Assembly (NCBI RefSeq): GCF_000276665.1
Contig: NW_004955517.1
Location: 1,822,544 to 1,886,543, forward strand
Direction: 5' to 3'
Length of the DNA stretch: 64,000 nt
Source of the DNA: Chinchilla lanigera
Lineage: Eukaryota; Chordata; Mammalia; Rodentia; Chinchillidae
Made by a program: the position numbers and the translations under genes
The notes under the pieces: model-generated
Databases searched by the model: none
What the model saw: only the letters and a program-made list of their open reading frames with translations
Told to the model about the DNA's origin: nothing
Part shown: positions 24,217 to 36,444 of the stretch, in pieces
Position numbering within the stretch: the stretch's first letter is position 1
How the letters are laid out: each line of letters opens with the position of its first letter

Positions 24217-24402
24217 ATGCTGGGGATTCAACCCAGGGCCTGCGTACTGAGCTACGTTCCTGGCCCTCTTTTTTCTCTTTCTTTCTTAATTTTGAAACAG
24301 GGTCTCATTCATTTGCCCAACCTGGGCTCCAACTTGCAATCCTCCTGCTTCAGCCTCCCAGAGTGCTGGGGTTACAGATGTGCACCGTCCAACCCAGCTG
24401 AT
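24214..24402 (-). repeat. B1-dID-like dimeric SINE
   Basis: agatgctggggattcaaccc (reversed ID half), then aaacagggtctcattcattt and aatcctcctgcttcagcctc (reversed 7SL half). Confidence 0.88.
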
Positions 24403-24900
24403 TGCTAAGGTTTTTGAACTTAATGTCCTTTTTACATTCCAAGGTTCCATCCAGGGTGCCACATGACATCCCGTTTTCGTGTCTGCTTAGGTTCCTTGGG
24501 TGTGGCAGTTTCTCAGGTGTCCTTGTGTCTGGGGCCATAGGCTGCTGGCACCTGGACTGCTTGATATTTTGCAGGATGTCCCAGTAGTCTGATGAAAACG
24601 TGAGTGTGGTGGTGTTTGGCGGAGGAGCAGAGAGACGAGGCAGCGGCGTTGTAGTGTCTCATGGAGGCCACACGCTGTCCTATAGCTGCTGATGTTGACC
24701 CTCACGGCCTGGGTGAAGGGGCCAGTCACATCGCTCCACTACCAGGTTCCCCTCCGCCCCCTTTCACAGTGTCCAGGAAGGAAGTGACTGTGAGAGGCCA
24801 TGAGCACAGACTGGGGATTTATGTCCCCCTCCCTGAAGGCAGAGTATCTACATAAATTATTTGGAATTCTTCGTCATGGGAGATTTGCGTAATCATTTTT

Positions 24901-27900
24901 CAAGTAAGACTCTGTAAAAGGAAATTGGCCAGAAGAGAAAATTATGATCCACAGATGTGTAGAGATAAAGATGGAGTACTGAAAGCAGCAAAGGCAAAAA
25001 TCCCTGAGAAGTTACATTTTTCATCTGTTTTTGATGATTACCTGAATAATCAGACAAGTACTTAAAAATATATCCAAAAACGTCTAAACTACTGCATTGT
25101 GTAAAATAACTAAAAGAGTAAACAAGTAGAACATCCAGACAAATCATGGGACACGCAGATAACTGTGAGACCGAAGATATTTGTGCATGTGTACACAGAA
25201 TACAAAATTATTGGTGTAGAGATCAATAGTGGGACACTGATGAGGAAGGCCAGCGATCCAACAGCATGCATACCTGTGATAAATCTGCATAACACATTAA
25301 GATTACTTAGTGCAGAAACCTTACTATCACTAGTTCCAGGTAGGATTACATATAATTTGGAAATTTCTTTTCAATACCTAAGCTTTCTGTTTTCTTTCAT
25401 AAATTTTTATTTATTTAAAAAAACATAAAAATTGACAAAATTTTAAAAAGGGTGGCAGAAGGAAGCAAAAGCTTTTTGGACAAGTGTAAGACTCATGTGT
25501 GGTATCACTGGTCCAAGTTATTAGAAGCCGACTCTGCCAGCTTTTCAGATGCCTGCAGTAGGACTCAAGGCAGGGAGCGGGGAGGACCTGGTGGTTTCGT
25601 GCTGCTTTCTGTAACAACAGAGCTATGGCTAGGATAAGTCTCCCCAGGTCTGTGTAGTCAAGGCTGTCCCCAGGGCAGTGCTATCGGGGGCTGCAGGAGG
25701 GCCTGTGGGTGCTCCTTAGGTCCTAGGGTACCCCTGAAGGGAGATTATGGGTCCTCAGCCCCTTCCTTTTGCTTCCTGGCCATGAGGTGGGTGCGTTTGT
25801 CCTGCTACACTGCTCACTACGATGTGCTGTTTCCCAAGGGCCCAAAGTCAGGAGACCACTCAGTCACAGCCTGCAACCTCTAACACCGGGGGCAAAAGAA
25901 CCTTTCCTGGCGGTGAGACACAGCAGTACCGTGTGACCCCGCCCAGCCGACGCGGGAGCTACCGCCGCCGTTCTTTCACCTCCACAGAGGTCCGTACGCT
26001 GGGACGCGCTGTGCAGAAGACAGAAGCCCCACCCTGGGCGTGAGTGGCACGGATCACGGGCTCGTCACCTGGATGGGATAGAAGGAAAACCAGGAAGGAG
26101 GGCCGGCTCTGTGTCTCCGGAGGAGCTCCAGTCTCCACCTTCACATATAAACAAATGTATATTCCAGTGCAGACCCTTCAGCCCCCTGATTCGAACTCGC
26201 AGGACTCTCCCGGGCGCCGGGCCTTCCCCTGGATCCTTCGTCTCCAGCGCTCAGACGGCTCTTTCGTGCGCTCCACAGCTGACTCTGTGAGCGGCAGTGT
26301 AAGTCCATCTTGAAACCCTTATGTGCACATTTGCGTTATACTGAAACTGTTTCTCTACTGAGCACTGACAGACACACGTGCTCTTGTCTTTGTGAGCACC
26401 GTTGTCTCTACACCTGGCTCGTGTATTTCCATTACTGTCCTGAAAGCGGGGTCCTTTGTCCCACAGCTGGGCAGCCCTGTGCCTAAGACAAGGTGACTGT
26501 GTGTCGGGCTCCCGGTGAACCTGTGCTGATGTTTGTGACCGCGTGACGTTCGCGATGAGACACCGTCAAGTGGGTGTTAGCAACCAAGCCTCTGCAGCCC
26601 CACGGCCTCTGAGCTCTGCTGCCCGCAGCCCAGTCACCTGGAAGACCCTGCCTGCCCTCTCTGGGCCTTGCCGCGTGTGTGAAATGAGGATAACGCGGGG
26701 CTGTCTGCTGGAGCTGTGGCGAGGACAGATAGAGGCGCCGCACCGCTCGAGACGCCCGCTGCTTCTGAGCACTCGCACGCCTCGGCTCTTATCAGCATCA
26801 GCCGGCTTGTGAATTCCGTCTTCCAAGTCACACACCGTTCACAGATCGCTGCGCATGCACACTCAAGGTAGAGGCTCCCGCACCGTGGAGGGCCAGAACC
26901 ACGTGCTGTCCCTGTTTAACGACGTAGCTGGGAGCTCTTCGAGTCGGACACATGAGGTGACAGACCGGGGGCAGCTGCTTTAGAAAGAAGAGCGTGTTGC
27001 TCACAGATCCTGGGGAATGGCACCAGGGCTGGCGGCGCGAAGAGGAAGCACAGGCACAAGCTCTTCTCTCTGTGGCTGTGGGAGGTTGTCGGGGAGGCTG
27101 GCCTTCCCGGGCAGGAAGCAAAGCTGAAGCCAGGTTTGCCGGCGGAGGGTTTGTAATACGATTTCCACCCACCTGCGGAAACAGGGAAATGTGAGCGCAG
27201 CTGACTGGCTCACGACTTCCAGATGCCAAATCATCGGTTCCAGAACATCAGGCACGATTACGATGGCGTCAGAAGTGGGTTTCTCAGTCCTGTTTCTGCT
27301 TCCTTCGGGGGCAGGGGCTCCTAGCCTTGCCAGTGATGTCTGGGTTCCTGGTTCTCTTCTTGGAGGGGTCTTGCGGGGCCTGTGTTTTACTCTGATTTCT
27401 ACTCTTCAGCCAGTGTGGGGATCTCTCTCTTGAGCTCACTATCCCAGTTTTCTCAGTTCTGCCTTCGTCCATTTCTGCAGGCTGCTCCCTCCGGAGGGGC
27501 TGGGGCTGTATCACTCACTCAGTCCGAGGCAGAACTGACTTCGAGCATTACCCACAATCCCTTCTGATCTACAGATGGCCCAGGTCCTGGAAAACTGGAT
27601 TTCCCCCTGGGAGGCATTGTGGTGGAGCCGGAGGATACCTAAGCTTTGTGAACCAGCGTCGAGTGAGCTATCAAGCCAGACCTGGTGAGATTATCTCACT
27701 GTCACGACTCAGCCAGACTGCAGCCCCGAGTAATTTCAGCAAGCCCTGGCTCCACTCAGCTGAAAAGAGAGACTCCTTGAAGAAGCATTGGGGCCTTTTT
27801 ACTAGCCCCTTTCTCCAGGCTTCCGTGGGCCCCGGCATTTCTCTGAGTGATTTCTGTGCCGCTGCCCTCCATCCAGACTAGGATAAGGCCCCTCCTGTCA

Positions 27901-28904
27901 GATGCAATCCTGTGCTCTGAATCAGGGGAACTTTTCTCTGTGTTTCTTTTGACAGCAAAATATATTTTTTATCTTATAGCCCTTGCTTTGCTGTTTTATT
28001 GTAAAGTTTTTTGGGTAGGAAAATCTGTCAGTGTTATAACCCAGTCCCTCTAGTTTTGATCTCTGTTCCTATTCATGGCGTGGCCTCGTCTGCTCACGCC
28101 TTTTAAAGAGGGTGGTCCAGGGAGAAGGGACTGTTTTGCGCTGTGACCTCCTCTGGGGTAGTGACGAGAGCTCCGGTCCCCTCCTGCATTGCTGGCCAGC
28201 AACAGTGGCCGAAGATCCCAGCCGGACTCCCGGGCCACTGCCAGGTGAAACCAGGGTGTTCTGGCAGTGCGGTGTGTTAACTGCATCTGTGGCTTGTGAT
28301 ATTTTCAAATCACGGTGTGTTCATCAGGATAGAACCCCAAAGTTAATTCAAGGAGCACCGTGTATGCACGAGAACAAAGGCAGACCCAGCAGGAACCCTA
28401 GAATTTGATCACAGTAATTGCCTGTCTTCCACTGTGACTTTCACCTTGCAAATCGATGTTCCACTCCTCGCATGTCTGCTTGCTTGGAAAGTCAGGCCCC
28501 AGGTCTCCGAGATCCAGATGGCACAGGGCAGGGCTAGGAACACGCTGAGAGCTCCGAGGGACGAACCAAACCGGCCTGCGGTCCAGGCTGACACGCAGCT
28601 GCATCTTGCTTCATTTGCCTGAAGCAAATGCAATCAGTTTTCATTTTCTGTGACATTTATTTATTATTTCAGGGAGGGGTGACAGGGAAGGGGCATCGCT
28701 GGAAAGATGACGAGGTTAAAGCACAGTCTGGTCTGAAGCGTCACATTCAGACAGCTGACGTCCTGGGCTCACCAATCAATACTATTGACCCAGTCAGGCC
28801 TCCGGACCGAGTGATCTCTGTAATGAGATTTGGCACATGCCACAAAGCGGTGACTTGGGAATAAATGTCTGAAGCATGTCTTCAGAGAGACACATTTTGG
28901 GAAA
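24901..28904. other. Intergenic sequence without recognised genes
   Basis: AT-rich at 24900-25450, mixed afterwards. A degraded MIR-like piece is possible at 26630-26780. Segment 28600-28880 looks unique and repeat-free and may be conserved. No RNA gene or exon recognised. Confidence 0.35.
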
Positions 28905-29777
28905 ATGTTCTTCATCTTAAAAATAGAATTTGAGAAGTCTGCAGTTGGGAAGATGCATAATGCGATTCACACAGGAGCCGTTCTGGGCAGGGCTGAGAGC
29001 CCCCGGCCCAAAGCCCCAGCCCCCTCAGCTCACACTCTGTGTCTCTCCTCCTCGTCCGGTCCTTGCTCCGGTTTCCAAGTCCGAGAAACTCTTAGTCACA
29101 GAGTGAAGCAGAGTGAGAGGGCAGGACGGGCCGCGCAGGGCAGCCGCGAGCCCGCCTGCTCCCTGCTGCCTCTGGGTCCGGGCAAGAGGCCTGGGCTGGG
29201 GCTGTGCCAGCCTCTGGACCTGGGGGCACACCGAGAGAGGCGCCTGGGGCGGCACCCGGACGAAGGGGGAGGAGAGGTGGGAGGGAGAAGGGGAGACTTT
29301 CCCACAGCGGCGAGCTCTGGGAGCAGCAGAACGAGGTGTGGGAGGAGAACCGAGCCCCAACGCATGGGCAGCCGGCAGCCAGGCTCGGCCCGGGGCTCCT
29401 GAGTGGAGGGAAGGGCACCAGGAGAGTGTGGTCAGGAGCTGCAGCTCTGAAGCTGGAAAGGAGCCCTGAGAAAGGTTCCGGCCGCAGAGCCACAGCCCCG
29501 CCCGGCCGTGAAGCAGGAGTTGCCGGGAGGCAGCGCCGGGGGATCTGCAGGCAGGCCGAGGGCGCCCAGGGGAGCAACGAGAGCACAGACCAAGGGCTGC
29601 GGTGCAGACGCTCCCCCAGAGCTCCGGGCCTTACTTCCTGCCGCTGTAAGCAGGAACAACCGGAGTAGAGGGGTGTTAGGAGGATTCCTGTGTACGAACT
29701 GTCCATGTATAAACATCACTCACTTATAATATATAGTTACATGTGTGGAGTATATGTGCATGGGTGTATTTGCGTAT
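28905..29777. other. GC-rich intergenic tract
   Basis: 28970-29640 is GC- and moderately CpG-rich. Several 89-204 aa frames overlap on both strands and show no recognisable protein. Confidence 0.4.
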
Positions 29778-30070
29778 AGGTTGAGAATCCGTAAACCCAA
29801 AATCCCACCTTCAAATAGCCTCAGAATCTAAAACTGTGAGCGCTGACCCAACGTCGCAAATGGAAAATTCCACACCTGACCTCAGCGGTAGGTCAGTCTA
29901 GATAGACACATTGTATAAAAGCACCTTCCGACTACATGTGTCAGGCACACTCGAAACATGCATGAAGTGCCTGTGTGGACTTGGACCCCCCCCCAACCTC
30001 ATTGCAAAATATTCTAAAGTCTGAAATCCACTTCTGACCCCAAACATTTAGCAAAAGGGACACTCAGGCC
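29778..30070. mobile_element. Pogo/Tigger-like non-autonomous DNA transposon fossil
   Basis: Begins aggttgagaatccgtaaacc and ends with the inverted counterpart gcaaaagggacactcaggcc. Internal text ggaaaattccacacctgacc and taaagtctgaaatccacttc matches a common mammalian MER-type element of the pogo group. Confidence 0.75.
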
Positions 30071-31039
30071 TGTGTCACGTGGACACAGGTCGGCCCGAAA
30101 GAGAATTTACTGTTATGATCACTACTGCCAGCTTGTCCCAGGTTGAAGTTCTTTCTCAGACTGAGCAAATTTGGCTTCTCTTCTTGCAGTCCGTTTACCC
30201 CGTTTAGCTCAGCCCGCGCCTCGCGCCTCTGCGTGGGTGTCCTCCACCCGCCTGGGGCTCGTTTTCCTGGCCCTTCGCTCCACATTCGACAGGAGAATTT
30301 GGCAGGTGCTGCCTGCAGTGCTTTTCCTTCCTGTGTCCCTCATGCTCTAGCTCAGATCCCTCCGTCAGGACGTCGCCCCACATCCGCCCACTCCACACCA
30401 CCTGGCCCATGCCTCGCTGTGGAAGTACAAAGATGGAAGAGCAAGGACGGGTCTCCGCCGCCCTCTGCTTGGCCACCTTGGCAGCACAAGGCTTGTTCGG
30501 CGGGGACGCAGCACACAGTGCGCGCTCTGGCGCGACTGCACTTCGGAATGCTTGCTGAGTGAGGGCGGGGGATACAGGAGACAGCAGACGTAAAGCTAAG
30601 GCCCTCGGCACAAGCACGTAGGTAGCATTTAGGTGGACGGCATAAAGCCAGGCCCTCGTCAGGGGAATTTCTGCCGGGAAACCGGGTCTGCAGAGCAAGG
30701 GGACAGGAGCAAAGAAAGCTGGCTTTTCCATCCAGTAGTAGAAAACAGCAGTGCTGGTAATTCTGTAATTGGTTGTTTTTTGTGTCTCTGAATACCGCTG
30801 CAGAAGGAAGATTCCTTGGACTTGCCCTTGACTGTTGGTCAGCTCTGAGGTTTTGCTTTTCAGGTCTTTACGAGGCCACGTGTGCAGTACGCCGCAATGA
30901 TTACGCCCACCGCCGAGCTCGCTCATGCCCAGAACGCACCTTCACGCTTCCTGTGCCCCCTCCCCTCCCTCCCTCGGTCCCCTTCTCTCTGCAGATTACT
31001 CATCCCGGGACTCCGCCTGGCCGCGCAGAGCCCTGTGTG
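30071..31039. other. Unassigned intergenic sequence
   Basis: Includes a CTCF-like motif (30457-30471). A 240-aa minus-strand frame (30204-30926) has no recognisable similarity. Confidence 0.4.
30457..30471 (-). promoter_or_regulatory. CTCF-like motif, weaker
   Basis: The reverse strand reads CAAGCAGAGGGCGGC, one mismatch from the core. Confidence 0.4.
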
Positions 31040-31390
31040 CGTCGGGGAGTGTGGAGAAAGGTGGGGCGTCAGTACAGCCACTGTGGAAAACAGGACCAGC
31101 TTCCTCTGAAACGCTGGAAACAGAACTACCCTGATCCAGCAGTCCCACTCCTGAGTATGTGTCCAAAGGAAGGAAATCTGAGCCGCAGACACGTGCGCAT
31201 CCCCACGTTCAGGGCAACACGATTCCCAGTAGCCAGGAGAGGGAAGCAGCCTCAGCACCACCATCTAAGGAGCAGGCGAAGAGCATGCAGCACAGATCCA
31301 CCGTGGAATACTACGCAGCCATAAAGAAGAGAGAAACCTGTCGGACTTCTCATCCAACTCTGTCCAGGGTGAACAGATCCCCCAAACTAG
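31040..31390 (+). repeat. Old L1 fragment, sense orientation
   Basis: gatccagcagtcccactcct, gcaacacgattcccagtagc and tggaatactacgcagccata are typical of the end of L1 ORF2. A further sense piece, ggttaccagaggctgggaga, lies at about 31878-31897. Confidence 0.7.
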
Positions 31391-31850
31391 GTGCCCACAG
31401 ATGTATAAGAAAAGTAAGAAAAAATCAAACCAAGAGAGCCAAAATCCTGTGATCAGATGCTAACAGCCTCTATGACTGACTCTGGTTACCCTCTTCAGTA
31501 ACCTTTTATTCAGAATCCCCCAAGGAGGCAGCAGGGGAATCGGAGGATATCAACTGTTTTTGCAAGGACAATACAACTCCATTATCATAGGACTGTGACC
31601 TGACCAGTAAGCCATCATGTTATCTACCTTCACCCATATCTCAGCAAAGCATCTAGTATTGACCCCGGGGCTTACAATGATTATGCTAGACTTCCTCCAG
31701 AACCCAGCAACCACGGCTTGGTCAGGCCTCAGGCAGTACACAAAATAGTAACTAAAGAATGTCCTCCACAGAAACCCCAGCCTCATGACGGCGTGCGTGC
31801 GTGGAACTGGGGATCGTGACTGAAAGCAGCACTGTGGCCTCTGGTGGTTG
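31391..31850. other. Unidentified segment splitting an L1
   Basis: About 450 bp separates two L1 pieces that are normally nearer each other. It has no recognised signature; it may be an insertion. An open minus-strand frame of 78 aa (31550-31786) is not recognised. Confidence 0.35.
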
Positions 31851-32111
31851 ATCTGCTGCCAGCTGGGAGTAGAATGGAGGTTACCAGAGGCTGGGAGAGT
31901 GGGGGAGGGAGAGAGGGAGGGGAAGCTGAGCTACAGCTAGAGGGGAGGAAGACACTCCGGAGTCCTTTGCACAAGGGGGCGATGGTAGGAAGCGACTGTG
32001 TACTGTTTATGTCAAAAAGCTACAAGAAAGAATGCTGGGTGTCTTCACCACCAAGGAGCGATGAAAATTTCAGGAGAGAGAGACACTGAATTTCACTGCA
32101 CAGTGTACAAG

Positions 32112-32980
32112 GTGTGATCAAAATATACCGTGAATGTTTAGATTTCACAATAAAAGGCATTGCCTCGAACCCCCAAAACACTCCTCCTTCTTCAAACACA
32201 TTTACCAAGTCAGTTCTGAAAGTCCTTTTTTGTGTCTTCACAGAGTGTGATCAAAAATATGGCGAATGCTTCTGCCAAGCATGATGGACTGGAAGGGCAG
32301 GCTCCTAAAATACTACAGTGCGCCGTCATCTACCTTCCTCACAGCCGCGGGCACCACACAACATCTGGCTCTTCCCCAAAGTCAAACGCACCATGAAAAG
32401 AAAAGGTTCTGAATCAGGTCAGGAAACAGAGGCAGCCATGACAGCGCCGCTGAAGGCACCCACGAAAGAAGCAGCCAGACCTGCCTCAGAAAGTGGCAAG
32501 AGTAACAGGACAAGTGTGTTCCACGCAAAGAGGAGTGTGTCACTCAGTGCTTACTAGAGAAACAGATTTAATGCAAGATACACCAGTGTGTAAGGATTTA
32601 CAAGACTGGCTTACCATGGCGCCCACAGACTCAGGTGCAGAAAGGCCATCTGCACACTGGGGATCCAAAGGACCCAGCCGCAGGCCTGGGGCTCACTGTA
32701 GCGTCCCGTGTGACTCCTACCAAGAGGCCACAGGGTGTGCACTGGAACCCAGGAGATGCCGTCAAAGGTGAAGGCGGAGACTCCAGAAAACAGGAGCAGC
32801 CCTCCCCCTTCCTGTCCCTTTTACACCACTCTGGCACCAGTTCTCCCTAGGGTGGGGCTTCCACACCCAGAATCACGCGGATCCAGTTTAGCTGGGCATT
32901 TCTGGCTCAAACTGACACAACCAGTGAACTGTCAAAAGGAGTATTTTGAGGGGGATTAATGGGAATGTGCCTTTTACTGT
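32112..32980. mobile_element. Rearranged mariner-derived element, copy B, split by an LTR
   Basis: Layout matches copy A: a gtgtgatcaaaatat end, antisense transposase C-terminal arm (32150-32245), internal gtgtgatcaaaaatatggcg (32247-32266), then a sense arm (from about 32360) with WLFPKVKRTMKRK-like coding text. The frame stops at the LTR at 32550 and resumes after it at 32927 with QKEYFEGD and a stop. Broken and inactive. Confidence 0.7.
32550..32921 (-). repeat. Solo LTR inserted in the mariner fossil
   Basis: 372 bp bounded by the 5-bp duplication CAGTG (32545-32549 and 32922-32926). The mariner reading frame continues across it. Orientation is deduced from a reversed AATCTG/ATTAAA end near the left boundary, so strand is less sure than the boundaries. 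Confidence 0.6.
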
Positions 32981-34043
32981 AGTAAATTTTTAAAAATGTA
33001 AACTCACTATATTTCAGTCACACCACATATACATGTATGGACATACCACATGGTACCTAGATAATGCACATGTTATTATGTTTTTATGGATTAGTTTAAA
33101 AAATAAATTTAAATTAAGAAAATGGAAGAAACTACTACTAAGGGACAAAACAAAAGGCAGAGCAGTAGGGGCAGACACACGGATCAGAGCAGTGATCTCA
33201 GCAGACACACTGATCTGAGCAGACACATGGGTCAGTGCACGAGGCCGGGAGAGAGGATGGGGATGGAGTGCGGAGCCCTAGATCTGGGCATGGCAGGACT
33301 TCTCCGCAGGAGCAAGCGCAGGGTTCTGCAGACATCACTGTCAGGCGTGGAGTGCGTGTGAGAGTGCAGTCCTCAGGGAGGCTCTCCGAAGGAGAGCTCT
33401 GGAGGCTCTGCTTTGTGGTTGGAAGTGTCACTTCTATTCACCGTGCTCTGGTGAGATGGGTAAAGGTTTGATGCTTTCAGTGTTCATTGGCTTCAGGCTG
33501 ATACCTCTTTGACCCCGATCCAGCCAGAGCCCCAGAACATGGGTGCGGGTGTTCACCGTGCTGCTCTGCCCCGGGCTGGTCAGTGGAGGCTCACGTCCAT
33601 GCCGCTCCTGCTTCCTGGACGGTCGGTGCTATGTCACTAGGGCACAAGCAGAAGTAGGACAGTGGCTACCACACATGCTATGTCTGTCAGTATGTGACCT
33701 GAGCAAGGCCGGTGCCAGTCAAAGTGACCGTAGGCCCCTCACGCTCCCTCTGGGAGTAAGTGCAGGCTGGTTGGGCCAGCACCCTAGAAGAGCGAGCAAT
33801 CAGCTAGTCTTCACCCCACTGGCCCAAGCAGTAGGTTATTTGGGGTAAGATCAGAGGGATGCTATTCCTTCCCTTTATTTTTTTCTGTAATCCAATGGTG
33901 AAAATGTTATCTGCGATATCAAACATAGATGAAATACTAACAGGTTCCTCAGTGAAGTGAAGTCTTTCGTCAGTGAGCTCTGCTGACATCTCTGCCTCTC
34001 TTTGGAGAAATCCTGTCTCTGGGGATATGTGCCATACTCTGTG
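32981..34043. other. Unassigned intergenic sequence
   Basis: Short agcagacacac-type repetition near 33170-33240; otherwise no recognised feature. Confidence 0.4.
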
Positions 34044-34400
34044 TGTTAGTCGGACTATGATCAAAAACCTGAGCAAACACCTCAAAGGGAGCAAAGATCA
34101 ATTCCGGCTCACGGTTTTGGAGGTCTCAGTGCGTGGCCAGCTGTGCCCACTGCCGTGAGCCTGAGCAAGGCAGAGCATGACAGCAGAAGGAAGGCCACTC
34201 TCCTCATCGCAGCTGGCAGCAGAAGACAGGGCATCAGAGAGAAGGGGCCAGGGCAGGCGTGGCCCTCAATGGCCACCCGTGACCCTCTTGCTCCCGCAAG
34301 TGTCCCGCTCCTAAGTGTCTGCCGCTTCCCAGCAACGCTGTCCAACTGTGACCTCATCGATGGGTTAAGCACTGATGAAGGTAGAGCCCCGTAGTCCAGT
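34044..34400 (-). repeat. LTR-like fragment (MaLR type), diverged
   Basis: gtgttagtcggactatgatc, ttccggctcacggttttgga and gtggccagctgtgcccactg follow the reversed layout of the LTRs at 19138 and 50585. Confidence 0.5.
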
Positions 34401-36444
34401 TGGCTTCTGCAAACGTCCCCTCTGGACACAGAGACTGTGCGGTGTGGGGAACAGGTATTTTAGATCTAAGCTCCAATTGTACAAAAAAAGGGAAGCTGAC
34501 ACTGTGTGGTTGCCCTTGTCTAGAAGGACAGGTGATATACACAGCCCTCGCAGTAGGAGTCATAATTAGTTTTTAACTTTACATTGTTTAAGATTAGCAT
34601 CAGCTTAAAGTAAGAAAGAAACTGCTGTGCAATATGTCATGGAAGAAAGAGCCTTAAAAATAATCCCTCAGTGGATCACTTCTTGGTGGACACTAAGCTT
34701 TGCTTCCAGGACACAAGTCTGTTCTTGAAGGTCCTAAGCTTGCTGCTGTCCCGCGGCTGAGATTTCCGTGTTCACTGGAGAGACCTGGCATAAACACCAT
34801 GCAGAGCCATTGGGAACTGTGTGCAGACTGGCTGGTCTGAGTAGACAGCACTCATCGGAAGTGGCCCCAGCTTTTTGGGAACAAGTTCATTTTGAGCTAA
34901 TTTAGGACCCGGCCCTTTGAGCTATTTCATTTTGATAGCAAATTCTGACTTCGCTTTACCATCAAGCTTGACTTATAAAACTTGCAGAAAGCCCTTGCAC
35001 ACCCCTTCCCTGCTTCTAAGAGAACAGACAGCTGTCTGTCTCGTGGGCCGTGGTTATTTCTGAGGGGTGGAATTAGAGACAGCTTTAATTCCTCTCTCAG
35101 ATAATGGCAAGAAACCTAGTGAAAACAAATGAGTATTATTTTTAAATATTAATCTAATAAAGAACACGAGGAGAAAGTTTTCTGTGGGTGCCAGGCTCTG
35201 AGGGGTGCCGGGAGGCACCTTCTCTGGCATTGTTTACGTGTGCTCCAGGCGTTAACGGGTGGATCCGAGGAGAAAGTTCAACCCTGAGAGGAAGGGCCGG
35301 GTGCGGAAAAGCTGTGTGTGAAGACACAGCACTCACACAAGCGCCTCTGGCGAGTATGAAGGTGTCTGAGCTGGGTCTGTGCGATTATTTCACCAGTTTA
35401 GCTGAAAAGTCATGTAGCCCCCCGCCCCTGATAATTCAAAGCAGGAGTATTTTTATTTGCATCAGCTTTGAGCCCATATCAAAGGGAAATGAGTCCAAAG
35501 CGCTGAACGGAAAGGGGGCAGGGGGCCCCAGGGCACACACAGGCCCCGGGGTGAATCCTCAGCACATAAACACGACACCACACGCCTGCGCCGTGCATGT
35601 ACACAGCACAGTGCTGTCATTTCCTCCGGCTTTGGTTCAGAATTCGAGCACATAACATAAAGCGGAACTCTCCTAGGGGTTCAGTGCATTTTCTCCAGAA
35701 ATCAAGGGAAGTGACGGTGCATGGGTTGGAAGGGTAAAACCTCCTCTCCGTGCTCGCAGGAAGCGTCTGCAAGCTGTTTGCCCTCTGCTTTGCTTTGGCG
35801 GGGAAATGGTGCTCTGACTTGGCTCAGTGACATTCCATGACATACGCCTCAAAGTCGTGAGACCTGGCTGGGGAAATGTCACCGGCGAGGAAGGCGTGTC
35901 CCGGGCAGCGCAGCGTGGCGGTTGGAGGCGCGGCTTGGTGGCTGAGTGATTCACCAGAGCGCACACAGCGGGCTCTGTCGATCTGGGGACGTGGCGTGGT
36001 AGGCATCGGGGAGATGGCAAGCGAGGGAATGAAGTGGCGCACCCAGAACGCAGAGGGAAACCTCCGGCACGGGGCGATGACCGCCTGCTGACAGCAGTGT
36101 TTGCTAACGACCGGAAGCTGGTGGTTAATAAGGGGTGCTCCCTGGAACCACCACACCAAGCACACACCTAATGGAATCCACTGAGATCCGAACTAAAAGG
36201 TTTCCCAGCTAAAGGGCAAATTGGTTCTGAGCAGACAAAATGCTCCATTTAAGGCTCATAATTGGAAAACACTTTATCGACACAATGGTGGGGGCGCTGG
36301 CTACCAGAAACGCCAGCATTAAGGACACATTTGCATTCAGCTCAGGGTTGGGGAGGAGAGAGAAAAGGATTCTCCAAGGACCCAGATCGAAGTTCTGTGT
36401 GGAGGCTGTGTGATGGAGCTCAGCCCTGAGAAAGCAAGGGCAGC
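34401..36444. other. Intergenic sequence, partly repeat-free
   Basis: 34860-35180 and 36200-36300 are AT-rich, repeat-free and candidate conserved noncoding DNA (for example cattttgatagcaaattctg). No gene seen. Confidence 0.35.

Larger units (their letters stand above)
23945..24900 (-). repeat. Old L1 3' fragment, interrupted by microsatellite and SINE
   Basis: The plus strand is antisense L1: gttttagatgtacagaagac, ttaacatcttacactagcgt, then after the insert ttaatgtcctttttacattc, gttccatccagggtgccaca and gcagagtatctacataaatt. The insert is the TG repeat plus a B1-dID SINE (24160-24402). Confidence 0.75.

Noticed and set aside
30204..30926. 240-aa minus-strand open frame
   Set aside because: No recognisable protein and low-information composition; opposed frames overlap it.
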